Positions 24,800 to 39,000 of a stretch of 64,000 nt of DNA are shown here, piece after piece (the first letter of the stretch is position 1; every line of letters starts with the position of its first letter). The DNA comes from Callaeas wilsoni (Eukaryota; Chordata; Aves; Passeriformes; Callaeidae): the NCBI GenBank assembly GCA_013398955.1, contig VWPU01009596.1, positions 1-64,000 of the forward strand, written 5' to 3'. The notes below the pieces were generated by a model. The model did no database searches and was not told where the DNA came from. It was given only the letters and a program-made list of their open reading frames with translations. The position numbers and the translations under genes were made by a program.

Positions 24800-25062
24800 T
24801 TCTTCTGAGAGCTTTAGAGAAAAAGCAGGGAGGGCGTAAAAGGCGCAAAACCAGAAATTCTGACTTGATTAAAAGAACAGCTTTTTTCACCAAGATGTGA
24901 TCAAACTCTGGAGCAGGAGCCAGGAGAAGCTATGGGTCATCCATCCTTGGGCTGGATCCTCAAAACTTGTGTGGTTCTGGAACAACCTGAGCTGGTTAAG
25001 CAGAGACTAGAGCCTCCTGAGGTCCCTTCCGACATAAATTGCTCTGTGCTGCAGTGATCCTG
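24800..25062 (+). mobile_element. CR1 LINE 3' end fragment
   Basis: The plus strand follows the CR1 3' end in order. It has a cttttttcaccaagatgtg segment (about 24883), caaactctggagcaggagcc, a ccatccttgggctgga segment (24939), and ggaacaacctgagctgg (24977). It then has cctgaggtcccttccgacat (25014) and ends in a degenerate ctgtgctgcagtgatcc tail. It directly abuts the ERV fragment at its left and is oriented opposite to the CR1 copies at 6.4 and 19.6 kb. It is diverged and non-functional. Confidence 0.75.
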
Positions 25063-28000
25063 AAGTTTTTGATGTCCCTGGGCCTCAGACTCTAAAGTAA
25101 GGGCATGTCCCTGCCACTGCTGAGTATTGTGAAGCAGCATGGAAATAGTAAGGACTTCAAACACCTGGCAATTAAGACATGCTGCTTTCACATGTTCAGT
25201 ATTTAATATTAACCAGAGTGCAGCTCTATGAGAAACAACTGCACAAAAAAAATTAATGTGCTTGTAGAGGCTCTGAGGTCTGGGGGAGCTGATGGTTTGT
25301 TTTGCTTTGTTTTGTTTTGCTTTGGTTTTTTTATATTTATCCTAAGATTGCAACAAAACATTTGGAAAAGCTGTGCTATCACTTCACCCAATATATATAA
25401 ATTTAAATCCAACCCCAAAACAGCATCATCTACTGATCTGTATCCAAGGGAAATTAAGCACTAGTTGATGCTGAAAACAATGTTGCAATTGGATATTGTA
25501 GCAAATTAATCAATCTACAGATAATCTGAATTTGCGTAGTGAAATTAAGGAAACCCTTCTAGGGCAGTAGTAACCAATAACAGAGAAGTGAAATAAATTA
25601 TTTTGAAAACAAGCAGCAAACACGGTAACCTCTCTGAAGCCACTGGAGCACACAAGAAATAATCTCTCACAGACAAAGAGGATGTTGGACCTGGACCTAT
25701 AAATTAGACTTATAAGCCTCGTAGTAAATTGCACTTGCTGTTTGTAATGTTAAACAGTGGATTATTCTTTTTTTCCACAAGGATGGGAAAATTTTTATTC
25801 AAATGTAACGCAGCTTTTAAATGTGGAAGCGACCTTCCAGCTTAAATAGAAATCTCTTTTGGTGAGATGTAAGTTCTTATGTCCCTGTTGGACCTTAAAT
25901 TTAACATGTGAAAACTGGGTCATCTGATTTGTCATAGTTCTTTTGGAGTCACTGCGCTTTCTAGCCTAATGTTGTTTGGGATTCTTTTCTATTTTCTTTA
26001 AATACCAATGTAGAGCCAGTCCAGAAGATCAGGATATTTAGTGCTACAGGCCATCCAGATTGTATTCAGTTTTAAATAGATGTTTGTCCATGTGAAAACC
26101 TTACAATGTTGAAAGATTTGCCTGAGACACAGGAAAAAATGTACATTTACGAAGACAAATAGGATTGGCGCCTGAAACACAGGTTTTTTAACTAGTTCTT
26201 ACCACCTTCTTGGTTTAATTTCCTTTCCAGGGTTGGTAATGCACTTCAGCCTGTGTCACCCTTCTGGTCTGCAATAGAGTCCCCCATGGTGCAGAGGGAG
26301 ACAGGAAAGACAAAAGTCTTTGACAAAAAAAACAAGAGAAAACTCAAATTCACCTGGTATCCAAGCGTCTTATTTCTTCTGAAAATCCTTTGGGAAGCCA
26401 GCATTCGATTTTCCATGACAAAATTCTCTCTGCAAGTAGCGTAGGCCTCCTAAGCGAACTAGATCATTGGAAATGAGGAACGTATTTTGGATCACTATCT
26501 TAATGGCTTCAAGAAATTTACTAGCCAAAGATAGCAATTTCTACATTTGACCCATAGAAAGTTACCTCTATTATTTTTCAGTTCTCCCTTGAGAGTGACA
26601 CAAAGGATTATTTTTTTCGTTTTGAGACAAATTTCCAGAAATTTAAAAATGCCTAGCTACCAAAAATGTAGAAAATGCTAAGCTACATGGCAAGTACAGA
26701 CAACAAGTAGAAGACAAACCAAAAAAAGAAAAAAGAAACCCTTAAGCTCCTTATGCACAGCAAACTTAGTGAAATGTTTTCAGACTCTGAGTAAAAAATG
26801 GGGGCCAAAGTATGGTGGAAGTTAAGATGTTACTGAGCCACGACTTTCTTGTGTTTCCCTTTTCATTTTCCTAACATTTTAATGGTGAAATCTTTTGAAG
26901 TCATTGGTTTGAATCTCCTGGCTTTACAGTCAATTTTTGTGGTTTACTCTCTAAATCGGATGGAAGGTTTTGCCAAAACCCAAATGTCTCACAGTAACCA
27001 TTCAGTTTTGGACATATTTATTTTTTCCAAGGAAGAATTTTAAAGTCAATGAAATGAAATTTTAAAGTCAAGAAACAATGACTTTGTTCCTGGTTCTTTT
27101 GACCAAACTAATAGAAGAAAAATTTTAATTAATTTGTTTTTCTTGTTTGATCAGCTCTGGTTCTGATCCCTTCCATGAAGCAACAGACAGTTTTTATAAA
27201 AGCAGTTGTGTACCTAGAGAAAGGTTTTGTGATGTTCCATTCCTGTGGCACTGCTGTGCTGGGGAGATTTTATATAATTACGTAGTTTCTTTCAGTCTGT
27301 GTGTTTGCATTTCTTGCATGAAGGTAAGTTATTTACCTCCCACTGTGTTTTGGCAATTTGAACTACAACTTACATATGGAAAATGCTGCCTATTCTTACT
27401 GCTGTCAAGTCACCATAGCTCCCAAATGTGTTACTAACCCTGTAATTTCTTTGCTACATGAAAACCTTTTGCTCAGTTCTTGCATCACAGGCTCCTGTTA
27501 CAAAGCAAGATTAAGAGGTAACTGCTCAGAAATTCCTCAGGCACCCCCAGGGCAAAGGCAGACACTGTCTTCCCCTGCAACAGGGGTTTGGAAGCCTGTA
27601 AATATGGGAATCTCCAGAACTTTAGTACCTATTTTTCAAATCTCTAATTTAAATTTAAAAAAAAAAAAAATCAGAATTTCCACCCATGTTCTGGACCCTA
27701 AATAACCTCTGCAGCTCTTTCTTATTCACCCTGTCATCTGGCTGTCAACTTTACTTCCTCCACTGATCTTTCTTTTATGAATAGAGGAGCACAATTTAAG
27801 CTCCTGTGCTTTTAACTGAACAAGTGAACATAATGTCCAACTCAATTAACTGAGTTACCAACATGCCTTCCTGTTCAAAGACTAAATTAGGACGAGAGAA
27901 AGTAAGGAAAACACTCAGTGTGGTCTCGTCAGTTTATCTAAATAATAGGTTAAGAGAAGGACAAATTTATAATTAGATGCATTTTTGTTTCACAAGCACC

Positions 28001-29891
28001 TTACTGGCTCCATAATTTGCATTTTGCTTTCATTAAAAATAGATGCAGCTGTCAGAGCACCAGCACACACCCTGCACATTCCATACCTGCCCTGAGCATA
28101 ACTTTTGTGTAGGATTGCAGTTTTCTTGTCCATCTACACTTTTATTCTACACTCACGTGCTACAGTTATAAAAAAGGTAGAAGGACCAATGAACTCCCTC
28201 CTGCTGTTTTTCAGGAATTAGGTGTGGCATCTGTTGTGACTGCAGGGAACTGGGCAAATAAAACTGAGATTTGCTTGGGGACCAAAGCACCAAGTTTTCT
28301 TATTCACTGGTGAAAGGTAGGATAAACCTCTGGATCAGACAATGTGTATCACAGGCTAATTTATTTTGGCAGAAATCAGGCCTTCCTATTCTGATTGAAG
28401 TTTCTCATGTCTCTTCACACGCAGTAGTCTCAAGGATGCATTCAAAGCATAGGAAGAACAACACTGCCAAAATCTGTTGCTTAGTGTTGCTTGGCTGGGG
28501 ATTCAGGTCTTGTTGGTTTGACACTCAGCGTAAGACATTTTATTCAGAATTATGTATTATTTCTACCACAGAATTATTAGTGGTAGAAAGCTGCATATTC
28601 ATATATCGCTTGCCCAGCCATAAGGAGATGTGTACACTGACAGAGGCAATGCTTTTGTATTCTGGTCTGCTACAGTAAATCTCACTGTGCTTTTTTCCCC
28701 CTTTTCACCTCAATTCGTCATTGACTGTGCCTTCATTGACCCCCCATGCTCACTGCCTGCTCTTTCTATCTCATTCTTTCATACTGTAAAATCATAGTGG
28801 GAAAAAGGCATGGTGGTGGTTTCCAAATATTTAAGCATGAGGTTAATTTTAGCAAGTAGTGGTGTTGCTCTTTCTGAGAGCTAGACCAGGTTTAAAATTG
28901 AAAAACATTGAAGAATGAATATGAACCTTCAGAATAAAAGGGCGCAGTAGAAAAAGAGCTGAAGATCTTTTTTTTTTAAACTATACTAAGTTCTGCCAGT
29001 CACAAAAAAAAGAAAAAAAAAAAAGAGAGTGGGGTGGAGTTTTATGCATTTTAGTTGTAGAACAAGCTGCTCAGATAAACCTGTTTAGACTGACTGAACA
29101 GGTAGGAGAACACCTCTCCGTGCAGGTCTTCTAAAAAGAAATGCAGGAACATAACACAGTACTGAAAAACACTAGGGGAAAGTCAGCTGGTAGAAAAGAT
29201 TTCTGCCCCCTAGACAATTTTTGTGCAATTTTATCCTAGTAACTAAATCAGGGCAACAGAACTTCTCTGCCTTCGAAGACAGAGACAAAAGACTGGAAGG
29301 TTTTCAGATGATGCTGTTTCAGTGTCCATGAGGGTTCTGAAGTTTGCATCAGCTGTGCCAAACTGAGCATGGTTCTTCTCTCTGACACTGCTTGGGCAAA
29401 CAGTGGGCTGAAATTTATTGCTGACTTTAGCTGTTTCCATTGCTGACTTTGTTATTTCCGTACCTGGAGATTCATCCCACCAATTTGTCCTGCAGTTCTG
29501 TGTAACCCCTAGAGAATGTTCCATGGGTCAAGGAATGTTTCTTTCATCATGTGTCTAAACAGCCCTGATACAATTGTGATATAAATTTAAATTAAGTCTT
29601 TCAGTGGGAATTTAAATTCATTCTAAATTAGTTGTTATTGATTAACACATATTTGCCCTTCTGATTTTTTTGTTGATGCCGTGGGTATTTTTTGCTTTAT
29701 TCATGTGACACGTTCCTATTGGGTATGAGAACTTAATGCCTCTGACAAGGCCAGAAACTTTTCTATAAAATTCCCTCAAGCTGCTTCCTTCAGTCCTCCC
29801 TTCTGAATACAGGATGTGGAAAAGAATCCTCACTCTATGCCTTGGAAAAAAACAAGGGCAGAAGTGCATCACCTGAAGAGGAAAAAGGGTG
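25063..29891. other. Non-coding unique sequence
   Basis: No gene recognised. A T/G-rich tract is at about 25296-25332 and an A-run at about 27656-27670. A T-run at about 28969-28976 and A-runs at 29003-29024 follow. The plus-strand frame at 28271-28678 (135 codons) has no recognisable domain. A 14-bp direct repeat (aattttaaagtcaa) occurs at about 27037 and 27058. Confidence 0.55.
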
Positions 29892-30040
29892 GGAAGGAAA
29901 GAGAGAAAGAGAGAAAGAAAGAGAGAAAGAAAGAGAGAGAGAGAGAGAAAGAAAGAGAGAGAGAAAGAAAGAGAGAAAGAGAGAGAGAAAGAGAGAGAAA
30001 GGAAGAAAGGAAGAAAGGAAGAAAGGAAGAAAGGAAGGAA

Positions 30041-30074
<34 letters not shown>

Positions 30075-30086
30075 AAAAGAAAGAAG
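29892..30086 (+). repeat. Purine tract (GA)n/(GAAA)n/(GGAA)n, 195 bp
   Basis: Almost uninterrupted purines on the plus strand. GAGA and GAAA units run to about 30000, then GGAA-type units (gaaggaagaaagg) to about 30040, then GAAA units to the end. Open frames through it give Arg/Lys/Glu-rich or, antisense, Ser/Phe/Leu-rich peptides, which are artefacts. Long mirror-symmetric purine tracts can form triplex (H-) DNA and are commonly misassembled. Confidence 0.95.
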
Positions 30087-33000
30087 TCCACCTTGAATTT
30101 CTTTGGCTCTAAATGCCCAACAGAGAATTCGTGAGATCAAGAATATTCCTGATAGTTAGTCAAATTGTACAACAGGATTGTCTAAAAATGCTTTATAATT
30201 TATAAAGTTCCATTCACTTGTTATTTCCTGGAGAGACTGTAAAGAGAAAAGTGGTTAGTAGGTTTTTGTGAAATTCCATCACTGTCAAATAAAAGAATCT
30301 TTGCATTTTCCATGAATGCTGGATGTGCCAGGGTTTGAAGATTTTTTTGTAAGTGTGTGCAAAGTCAACAAACAGCTGAGAACCTAAGAGAGCCAGAACT
30401 TCAGCTGGGGTAAATCATCATTGTCTTTAATTTCTATGGGTGGAATCGTAGAGATCTAAGCCCAAAACGATAGTTAAACAAGGCACATATTGGGTGGAAA
30501 TATCTGTTGTTTTTATTGAGAGTAAACTCTGACAGGCATCTGAAAGCTCTCCGTGCTTTTCTAAACTGAAAAATCTACAGAAGTGTACACTAGAAAATCA
30601 CAAACAGTCTGAAAATGGGAGATTTTCCTTTAATTAATTAATTAATTAATTAGTGGAGAGTTATTGGCCAGGGAGGAAGGCAGGGGTATTTGGGTTACAA
30701 AAGTCGGCGTATACTTCCTTTGCTACATTTTCTAAATGGCAATTACTTTGTTTTATAAATGGGGATACAAAGAAAGTTCTTATTCTCAAACTTGTGGTGA
30801 AAAAAACTTTTGCCAGGCTTCCTGCATCTCAGCCTTCACTGAAGACCTTAAACTAATGGCTTTGTTATATTTAAGGAGTAAAAATAATACTTTGGTTTGT
30901 TTGTTTTGTGATGGACTTTCCTGCAAAATTTCCTAAAATTTCTGTAAAATGGGTGTGCCAAAATCCCATCTGATATCAAAGTTGGACAAATTTTGCAGCT
31001 GCAGCAAGAGGAATTAAAAAGAACCTTTTTCAGGCTTCTTTGGCTGTTGTCAACCCATTCAGTTTTCACTAACCTGTGCAAATGTGTTTGTGGACACAGA
31101 AACTGAACTTTGTGTCAACCCTCAGAATCTTATAGCCCATGTATAAACAGTAACAGCCTTTGTTTATAGGGTGTTGGACATTCCCACCCTGTCTCTCCAA
31201 CTCATGGAGCGTTTTGAAAAAACTAGTGGAATCTTTTCCCTCAATCAGCCCCTAAAATAATTTTGGGCAAAACCTAATGTGCCACATTACATATTTGGTA
31301 TCTGTTTTATTTGTTGTCAAGCATTCTGATTGACTCTGCAATCTGACTGGACAACAGCAAGTGTTTTTACCCATTAGATTTGCAATTTAGTGCCCAGAGA
31401 AAATTCTCAGTCATGAATGCTTGTGTTTTAGAAGTCTTGGTACAGCAGCAGTAAGTGGAGAACACCAAACTGATCATTTATGCATGTATTTAAAACAACT
31501 GTGCATCCAATTTTGGAAAGACCTATGCAACCTCTCTGTGTTCAAAGGATTATAGTACAAGGTACACTACCTTCATTGAGCAGTAACTCATTAAAATTTG
31601 TGTTAAACATTAAGAATTAGTACACTTATACACAAACATAACTATTCGTCTATGTAAAGCCCAAATGTTAAAGGAAGAAATAAAAAAGAGCCATCAGTGG
31701 TCTCAAATACATTAAGGAAAGCTGAAAATAGCAGTGTGTTTTTGGAAATTATGATCTACAGCTTGAAAACATCACCTGACTTTTCATATTTACAGAGCTC
31801 AGTTAAATTGTTTGCAAAAGTACGTGAATGCTTGTTTAGCTCCATCACATACAGATGTGGCCAAGATCTAAAAGCACCATGACTCTAATTAAAGTATGTA
31901 AAATAGACCTGGGTATGCCTTCTTGGTATTGCTGTTGTCTTTTTTTCTTTGAAGGGTTTTGTTATTGTTGTTTTTGTTTGGTTTTGGTTTGGCTTTTTTT
32001 CCTTCTGAATTGAATGACCATAAATGGGAGGTATTTTTGAGGTGGGTATATCTGCCACTCAACACATTTGTGGAATTTTAATTTATTTGTTTCTCTTGCT
32101 CCTTCCCTCTTGGAGGACCAGTCTGGATTGTGTCTATGCAATAGAATCTCACATTTTACACCTCGCTTGGGCTGAGTGGGATGCTGAGTGCCTCACTGGA
32201 AATAAAGAGTGCATCATTTCCATCCACGCTTCCTGTGTAACTCTCACTGCATTTCCAGTCAGCTGTTCGGTCCCAATAACGTATCTACAAGTTTTCCTGG
32301 GAGAAAAGACATGGGGCACTACTGATGACGTGCCCTGAATGATCTTAAACTTCACTGAAACTTGTATTTTGACTGTAGCTCCACCTAGATACTTCAGTCC
32401 TGCCTTGTTGACAGACACCTTCAGCTGAAAAACATTGCTTCAAAAAAGGTAACTCGCAGAGTGAGAGGCAGGCACCTTCTTGACTGAAGAGGTTACTCTG
32501 AATCACTTGTGGCTTTTGAGAGGCCTTTAATGATTGTTTATACCACTTTTAAACACAAGGAAATGGACTTGGCATGCCGTGTTCTGTAAACATCCAGTCT
32601 GTTACGTGCAAAATAAAAAGGACTCACCAACTCAGTGAGAAGAGAGTGGTGATCTCTGGAAGATATCAGGAAGACACCGCATAGAAAGCAGCAGAGAGAA
32701 CAGATCTTACAAAACAGAATATGACATTTCTAGTGTATCCATCCATTTTTTCAGTCCCTGGACTCACTCTGAGGATGCAAAGGGTCTCTCCTCAGTGCTG
32801 GAGTTCGTGTGACTGTGGTGGTCAGGGAGCAGAACATCGTGTTCTCAGTGTTTAGCCATCCCAGTGGACATTTTCTCCTACGGACCTGGGAGAGGGGAAC
32901 CCCTCAGATTGGTTACACAGTCCATGAGGACCTCGTTTGAAGGGTGTGAGAATACAGAAACACATGAAGGCTTTGCAGACAGAACACACTTTTCCCTACA

Positions 33001-36000
33001 CATTTGTTATTCATGAGAAAGCGCAGCTGTTTGGAGAAGAATAATGAAAAACACAGAGGAAAAAGCTCTTTCCCTAGTGCCTCCTAGCCCATTTTCACTT
33101 CTTTCAGCATTCCTGGGCTACTCTTCCTGCAGTTTAGAAAGGTGAGCTTTCTGTGTCCTGTACCTTTTTGACAACGTAGGCAGCTAAAGGAAGGAAAATT
33201 AGGTATGTCCCTGCTCGTTTATACTGCGTGGTCAGCCTCCTTCAGTTTATCAAGTACAGCAATCAGATGGTTTTGACCCAAAATCCTACTAGTGCATATA
33301 AAGCCCAAAAGCTTAGAAATTAAAATCAACAAAAATTTTCTTATTTCTCAGTAAATTTGTCTAAGGTCCAGGTACCTTTATGATGTGCACGGAAAAAATG
33401 CTACCGCTATATGAAGAAATCTTTTTCCTTATCCCTCATGATTTTAGACATGTCTATCATATCCATTGTGCTTTACCACTTTTTTTCAAAGTTTCAAGGA
33501 GTCACAAATCACTGCTTAGATGAAAGCTTTTTCACTTTTTTGACTAGCCTACTCTCTGTTTTTTGTTTTCTTTCTGGTTCTTCCATGGTGTAGTAAATAA
33601 TGGCCGTATTAGGACAGGGGCTGCTTTATATCACAATTTTTTGGTGGTGTTTTGGGGTTTTTAGGTGATTACCATAACACAGGTGCATGGCAATGCAGCA
33701 CTGATGCCCTGCTGTGGCACCAAAAGCACTGAGGGATGTGAAGGTGTAGCTGATGCCTCTGGTAGTGCTCTGCGGTAGATTTTCCACGCTGCACCCATAA
33801 ATTAAAAAAAGTTAAATACTTGATAATGAAAGTGATGGCCAAGGGCTGAAGCAGTGCTGTGGTGTGCAAGGGGAATCTATTTGCCCACAATTATCAAAGA
33901 AGTACTCCCCAAATACTGTCTGTCCTGACCAGCCAGCACATTGCTTTACCTGCTGATCAGCTGACTTCCCTGTTAGTGCAAGAGGCACCACGAGTTTCCA
34001 GATGCTTTTGTACTGCTCATTTTTCTAGAGGAAGAGCTGCTGTAGTAGAACCTAGGCCAGGAGCAAGCCATTACAGGAATGGACTTTGGCTCCTTGCAGG
34101 AGGCAAACCACAGGTGTTTCTCCAGGTGACTCCACCTCATTGTCTGGCCATTGGTGACTGAGCAAGTGCTTTCTTCTGGGGAAGGCATTCCAGCTCCAGC
34201 TGGAAATACCACATGATGGAGTGCTTAACGTGCCCTGCCATCATCATCATCATCTCCTGTGACTGGGTTTCCTTATTTGCAAAATTGCCTGTCGTGCTTT
34301 AGGTTGAGCTGTGTCAGTTGCCAGCTCCACCCACTCAGCTGCACTTGGCAGACTTGCTCCGTGGTATCAGGGAATTCTCTGTGTCAAACCAAAGTGTTGA
34401 TCTCCTTAATGGGCTGGTGCGTTCATTGCCGTTCTGGTTTCCAATGCTAACATATGTCTGACATTTAATTCCGATTATTCACAGGCACATGTGCGTATCT
34501 ATAGCAACCTCAAGAGAAAAATATGGATCTGGTACAAAATGCTGAAATCACAACTTCTTTTCTTTGCTTCAAATATCACCTAGAAAGGTAACCCAGCTTG
34601 TCCTAAACCCATTTGTAAAACAAATTTTTCTGAGAAACCTGATCCTAAACTCTTATGTTACCAACACCTTCACATTCCCCCTTTTGCTCTCCTGGGTCTG
34701 CTCTTGGCTTCATCTACTTTTTGCTGTCATTGCCTGAGCTGCAGCTGTCCTGACTCTGTTTTAGCCATGCAGGACATCCTAACATATTCAAGGCTGGAAT
34801 TTCTTCTGGGAATGGCATAAAATTGGAGGCCTTGCTGAGGTCAAGGACAATTGAGCCGTAAGTATTCATAAAAACTTTAAATTGGAAATATGTAACTGAG
34901 GGAAGTGGGAACAGATTTATTTGTTTTTACTGTTACCAATTTTATCTGGGGCAATTCCAGTTCATACAAGTTGAGCAAAGAGAATGTTAAAACTTTGGAG
35001 GGGGTCAGAAATATTTTTGTGTTTTGTTTGCATCAATAGGACCCAAACTAAGTTTCAAATTTCTTGTAATACTGATATACTTACTGGCATTGAAAACCAG
35101 GGAAGGGATTTTTTTCCTTAAAAAAAAGTAACAAGGCTGAGAATTTTAATGACTTCGAGGAAGAAGCGGAACAGGAAAGTTGATGTGACATCATGAAACA
35201 TAAAGTTTTGACAGCTCCAGTATTTCTTTGGATTAGCTATTTCACTCAAATCTGCAATTTACCCACAGTCTTGACCCTTCAGCTACAGGAGAATATTTCC
35301 TCTGTTTGGTTCCTCCCCTTGCTTTAAACTAAGACCTCAAAAGCCCACAATTTTCAGTGAGTGTATTTTTCCTCTGCTCACCGTCAACACTGTGGAATGC
35401 CACATTCACTCAGATAGGGTCTTGTACTTGTTATTAATTGCTGTAATGACTTAGGAGGATAAGAAGCTACTACAAGGATGTGAATATCCCCCAATTTAAG
35501 CTTTAATATCACATGAAACCCCTGTTTGCCCACCACTTCAAAGGTTTCAACAAACAACAAACGAAATAAGAAGGAGTAACTGCACCAGCTCATACCATCG
35601 AGTAACTCCCTGTTAGCTTGGGACAAACAAGATCATTTGTAGGTGGATCTTTTCCTGGAATGTTGGCTGAGTAAAGCTCCTGCTTATCTTGGTGCTAGAA
35701 AGTAGGAAGTGGGTAATTCAGGGAAAGATGAATCAATAACTCTTCCTTTCATTGCCATGTTCTCAGCCTCTGCTGGCTTCAGGGGGAGCTGTGACTGAAA
35801 GGTTTAAATATTTGTTGCATCACGGTGGGAACCACTAATGATATGAATTTTTAGTAACGTAGAATGAGTATGTTTGGTTGGTTGGTTTTTATTTCAAGAT
35901 GAGGAGCCCACAGCCATGAGCCCAAGTCTTGAAGTCAAATGCCCTCTTCTGGCCAAGAACCGATTTTCTTACTGTTTAAAATTAGGTTTTTAATACGAGA

Positions 36001-39000
36001 AATTGTTCTAAACAAAACCAGAGTTTAACTGCAAACCTTTTTTATTGGTGGTGTTGTCTTGTGAAGCAGGTCAGATTGCTGGATTAAGATATTCCTGTTT
36101 GACAATTGGTTGTTTTCTGACCAATCTTTATACCATGAGCCTCAGAGGAAAGAAGGACAGAAAACTAGTAAGTCAGGAAAGAAAGCAGAGTATGGTTGTC
36201 CCTTTTGTAACAGTGTATTTTAATGTACACACTAAAATCAGGGCCAGGACGCAAAGAAGTGACACAAAACCTCTGAAAATCTCACAGTCATGAGAGAAGA
36301 AGTGAAAATTGCAGGACATGCCCAGGGTCATAAAATTAAAAAAAAAAATCTGTGATAAGGTCAGGATTTCAACCCAAATTTAATGAGCTTTCATCACCTG
36401 TGACAAACGAGACAATTTCAGACTCTAAGGCGCCTGAGTTCGGTCAGAGAGGGGAAGGGAGAGTGGAAACATGCTAATCCATGGGAATTATAAATGCATG
36501 AGGACATTTCCCTTCCTGGGACACGACTTTGCCTTCTAACAGATGGCCACAACTTGTTGCCTCTCTTTCACCCCTTTTCCTTGGCACAATCTTGGCCCGC
36601 AGCTGCCTTGAGTGTGGGAAGGGTGAGTTTGTCCCTCCAAAACGTCGTGCTGAAAGCAAGCAGGAGAACCCTTCCACTTGTTTAGCTGGCGTGTGCTCTG
36701 CCCAAAGAATGCATGCTTTTAGGAAAATCAGGAGGTTATAGAAGAGGCTTGAGGATGGGCGATGAGCTTACAGCTAAAACTTGCATTTCACAGCTTATAA
36801 TGAAAATGATTTATTGACTTCTACATTTTTTTCAGGATTGGTAGAAACTGTGGGTCGGGAGGCGAAGAGCAGATTTAGACACTTCAGAGTTATGGGTTTA
36901 GAATCACACCACCTTAAAAGGCCACGGACCTCAAGAACTGTGGCAGCTCATCAAATACACCTTTCAGCCTCTACGAGGCAAAGCTGCAGCTCAGGTTTCC
37001 ATGACAGCCCCTCCTCTGGATGGGGAAGGGTGTAAGGATTGACCAGCAGCCTGTCTTGTACTTCCCCAATGCTCCCGAGAGACAGGCATGGGAAGATACT
37101 ATTCTTTGTGTGCTGAATAAGCAGCCATGTGAAAAAATTCCTGGAGCTGGAACAGGGGCTGCCTTGCAATGTCTGTGTTTAAATGTGTGTTATTTTCCTC
37201 ACGGATTAAATCTGTTCAGTTGTGAGTTCTAAAAGCAGGAATGTGGCAGCTTGGGGGTTTTTTTTCAGGTGGTAAAAGCCGGTCTCAGAGTAAATGGTGA
37301 GATTGTTTCCATGTAAAGAACATTTAAAACAAGATGTATAAGGTAGGATGTACAGGACAGCGGAGAAGGGAGGAGCTAAAAAGCAGTGTTTACAATTTTT
37401 TCTTTCAGCAGAACCTCTTTTAGAATGATGCAGAGAGAGAGAGCAAAGTCTTGCAAGGTGCTGTGCTGAGGTATCAAGCATTTCTTCTCAGTGAGAAAAC
37501 TCCCAGCCCCACTCCTGCCAGTGGACCCAGCACTCAGGATTTTACAGCTCTGGGATTGCTGCAGTCCCCTCTGAAGGAGCGGGGCCTGTCCTTGCTGACA
37601 TCCTCCAAAACACAGGTCAGCTCCCCAGATCAGCTTCCACAGTCACAGCCTCAGCACGGGCATAGGACACATGATGGAAGAAATTTCCTCTGGATCAAAC
37701 AGCATGCTTGAAGGCAGAGAGGTTTAATTTTAGTTTTAATTTTTAAAAAAAAGTCCCTAAGACACACTGTTTTCTCTCCTTCTTGCCACTTCAGCATGCT
37801 TTTTCCAGGAAATTGCATTTCCAAAATCTCTTCTTCATGAGATGCGCAATCTCCTTGCTCCAGGCCGGTAGCAGTGCCATCAGCCCTAGAGCTTCTGCTT
37901 TGTGAGTTTACTGTGTGGTACGGAACAAATTTGTCAAGATGCATGGCTCCAAAATGTAGTGGCACATTTCACCAATGGAAGAAATATGAGATCAGGTAAA
38001 CTGACACAGCATTTACACACTTCTTCTTGTGTCTGTTTTCTGTTTATAGTCTCCTCTTGGGTTCAGGTATCCTTCCGAGATGAGGATACCTGAAGATGGT
38101 TTCTGTGGCAAATTTCTGCGTCCTGTGTGGATACACTTTTTTTCTTTTTTTAAACTGAGTCCTGAGCTATGAAAGCTTTCTTCTCTGCTGCCTTTTGTGT
38201 TCATATTTACATTTTACATTCCTCTTAAGCCTAATCTGCGTTCTCCCCACAAAGGACCTCAGATCGCTTTTAAGCCTTGCTGTGAACACCTGATTTATCC
38301 ATTCTTTGGCTTAAAGTTTAGCTTGTCTCCAGTCTACAACCATGGAGAAAAACCTGGAAGGGCAGTTTTTCCACAGTCTAAATGAAGCCTGCTGCTGCTC
38401 TCTGAGCTGGCAGCCCTGACCACATGAGCTGGATTTCCCACTTAACAAAGCTTTCTCTGGTACATCACTGTCTGAGCCTGAATTTAGCGCAGTAAACATA
38501 ACCCTGAATCCAAGATGAAAGAAGCAGAGATTGTTTTGATGACAGCTCTTGATCACAGTCAAAAAGAGGATTAGCTTTGCATGGAAAGGAACACAGGCAT
38601 GCTCCAAGTGCGGCAGTCTGTGTGGAAAGTGATATTCAGAAGAGAAGTGAAGGAAAAAGCAAAAAGAGTCCATGGATGTGGTTCTTTGACCTGGAATCTG
38701 CCTAGAGAAAAAGGGAGAGATGCAACTGGGTTTACAAGAAAGAATCCTTAAAAGATAAGTGACTTCACTCAAATTCTGCTACTTGGTATCTGCGGATGGT
38801 CTGAATTCTTATCAGGCATATTGGTGCTGTCCCAGTAAGTGGCATCTCCTCGTTTTGGAGAGACCACAGAACAAATTAGACACAAAATGCCATCCAGACC
38901 TCTCTGACACCCCCAGCCCTGCCTGGTGAAGACCTTGGCCCCTCTGCACAGGCTAATTGAGGTGCTAGAAACATTAACACCCTTGTCTCTCTCTTCTGTG

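Noticed and set aside
29642..30140. Arg/Lys/Glu-rich and Ser/Phe/Leu-rich frames up to 149 codons
   Set aside because: Translations of the purine microsatellite in successive frames; not coding.
38311..38772. 153-codon minus-strand frame
   Set aside because: No family resemblance and no coding context; length is within what chance allows in 64 kb and six frames.
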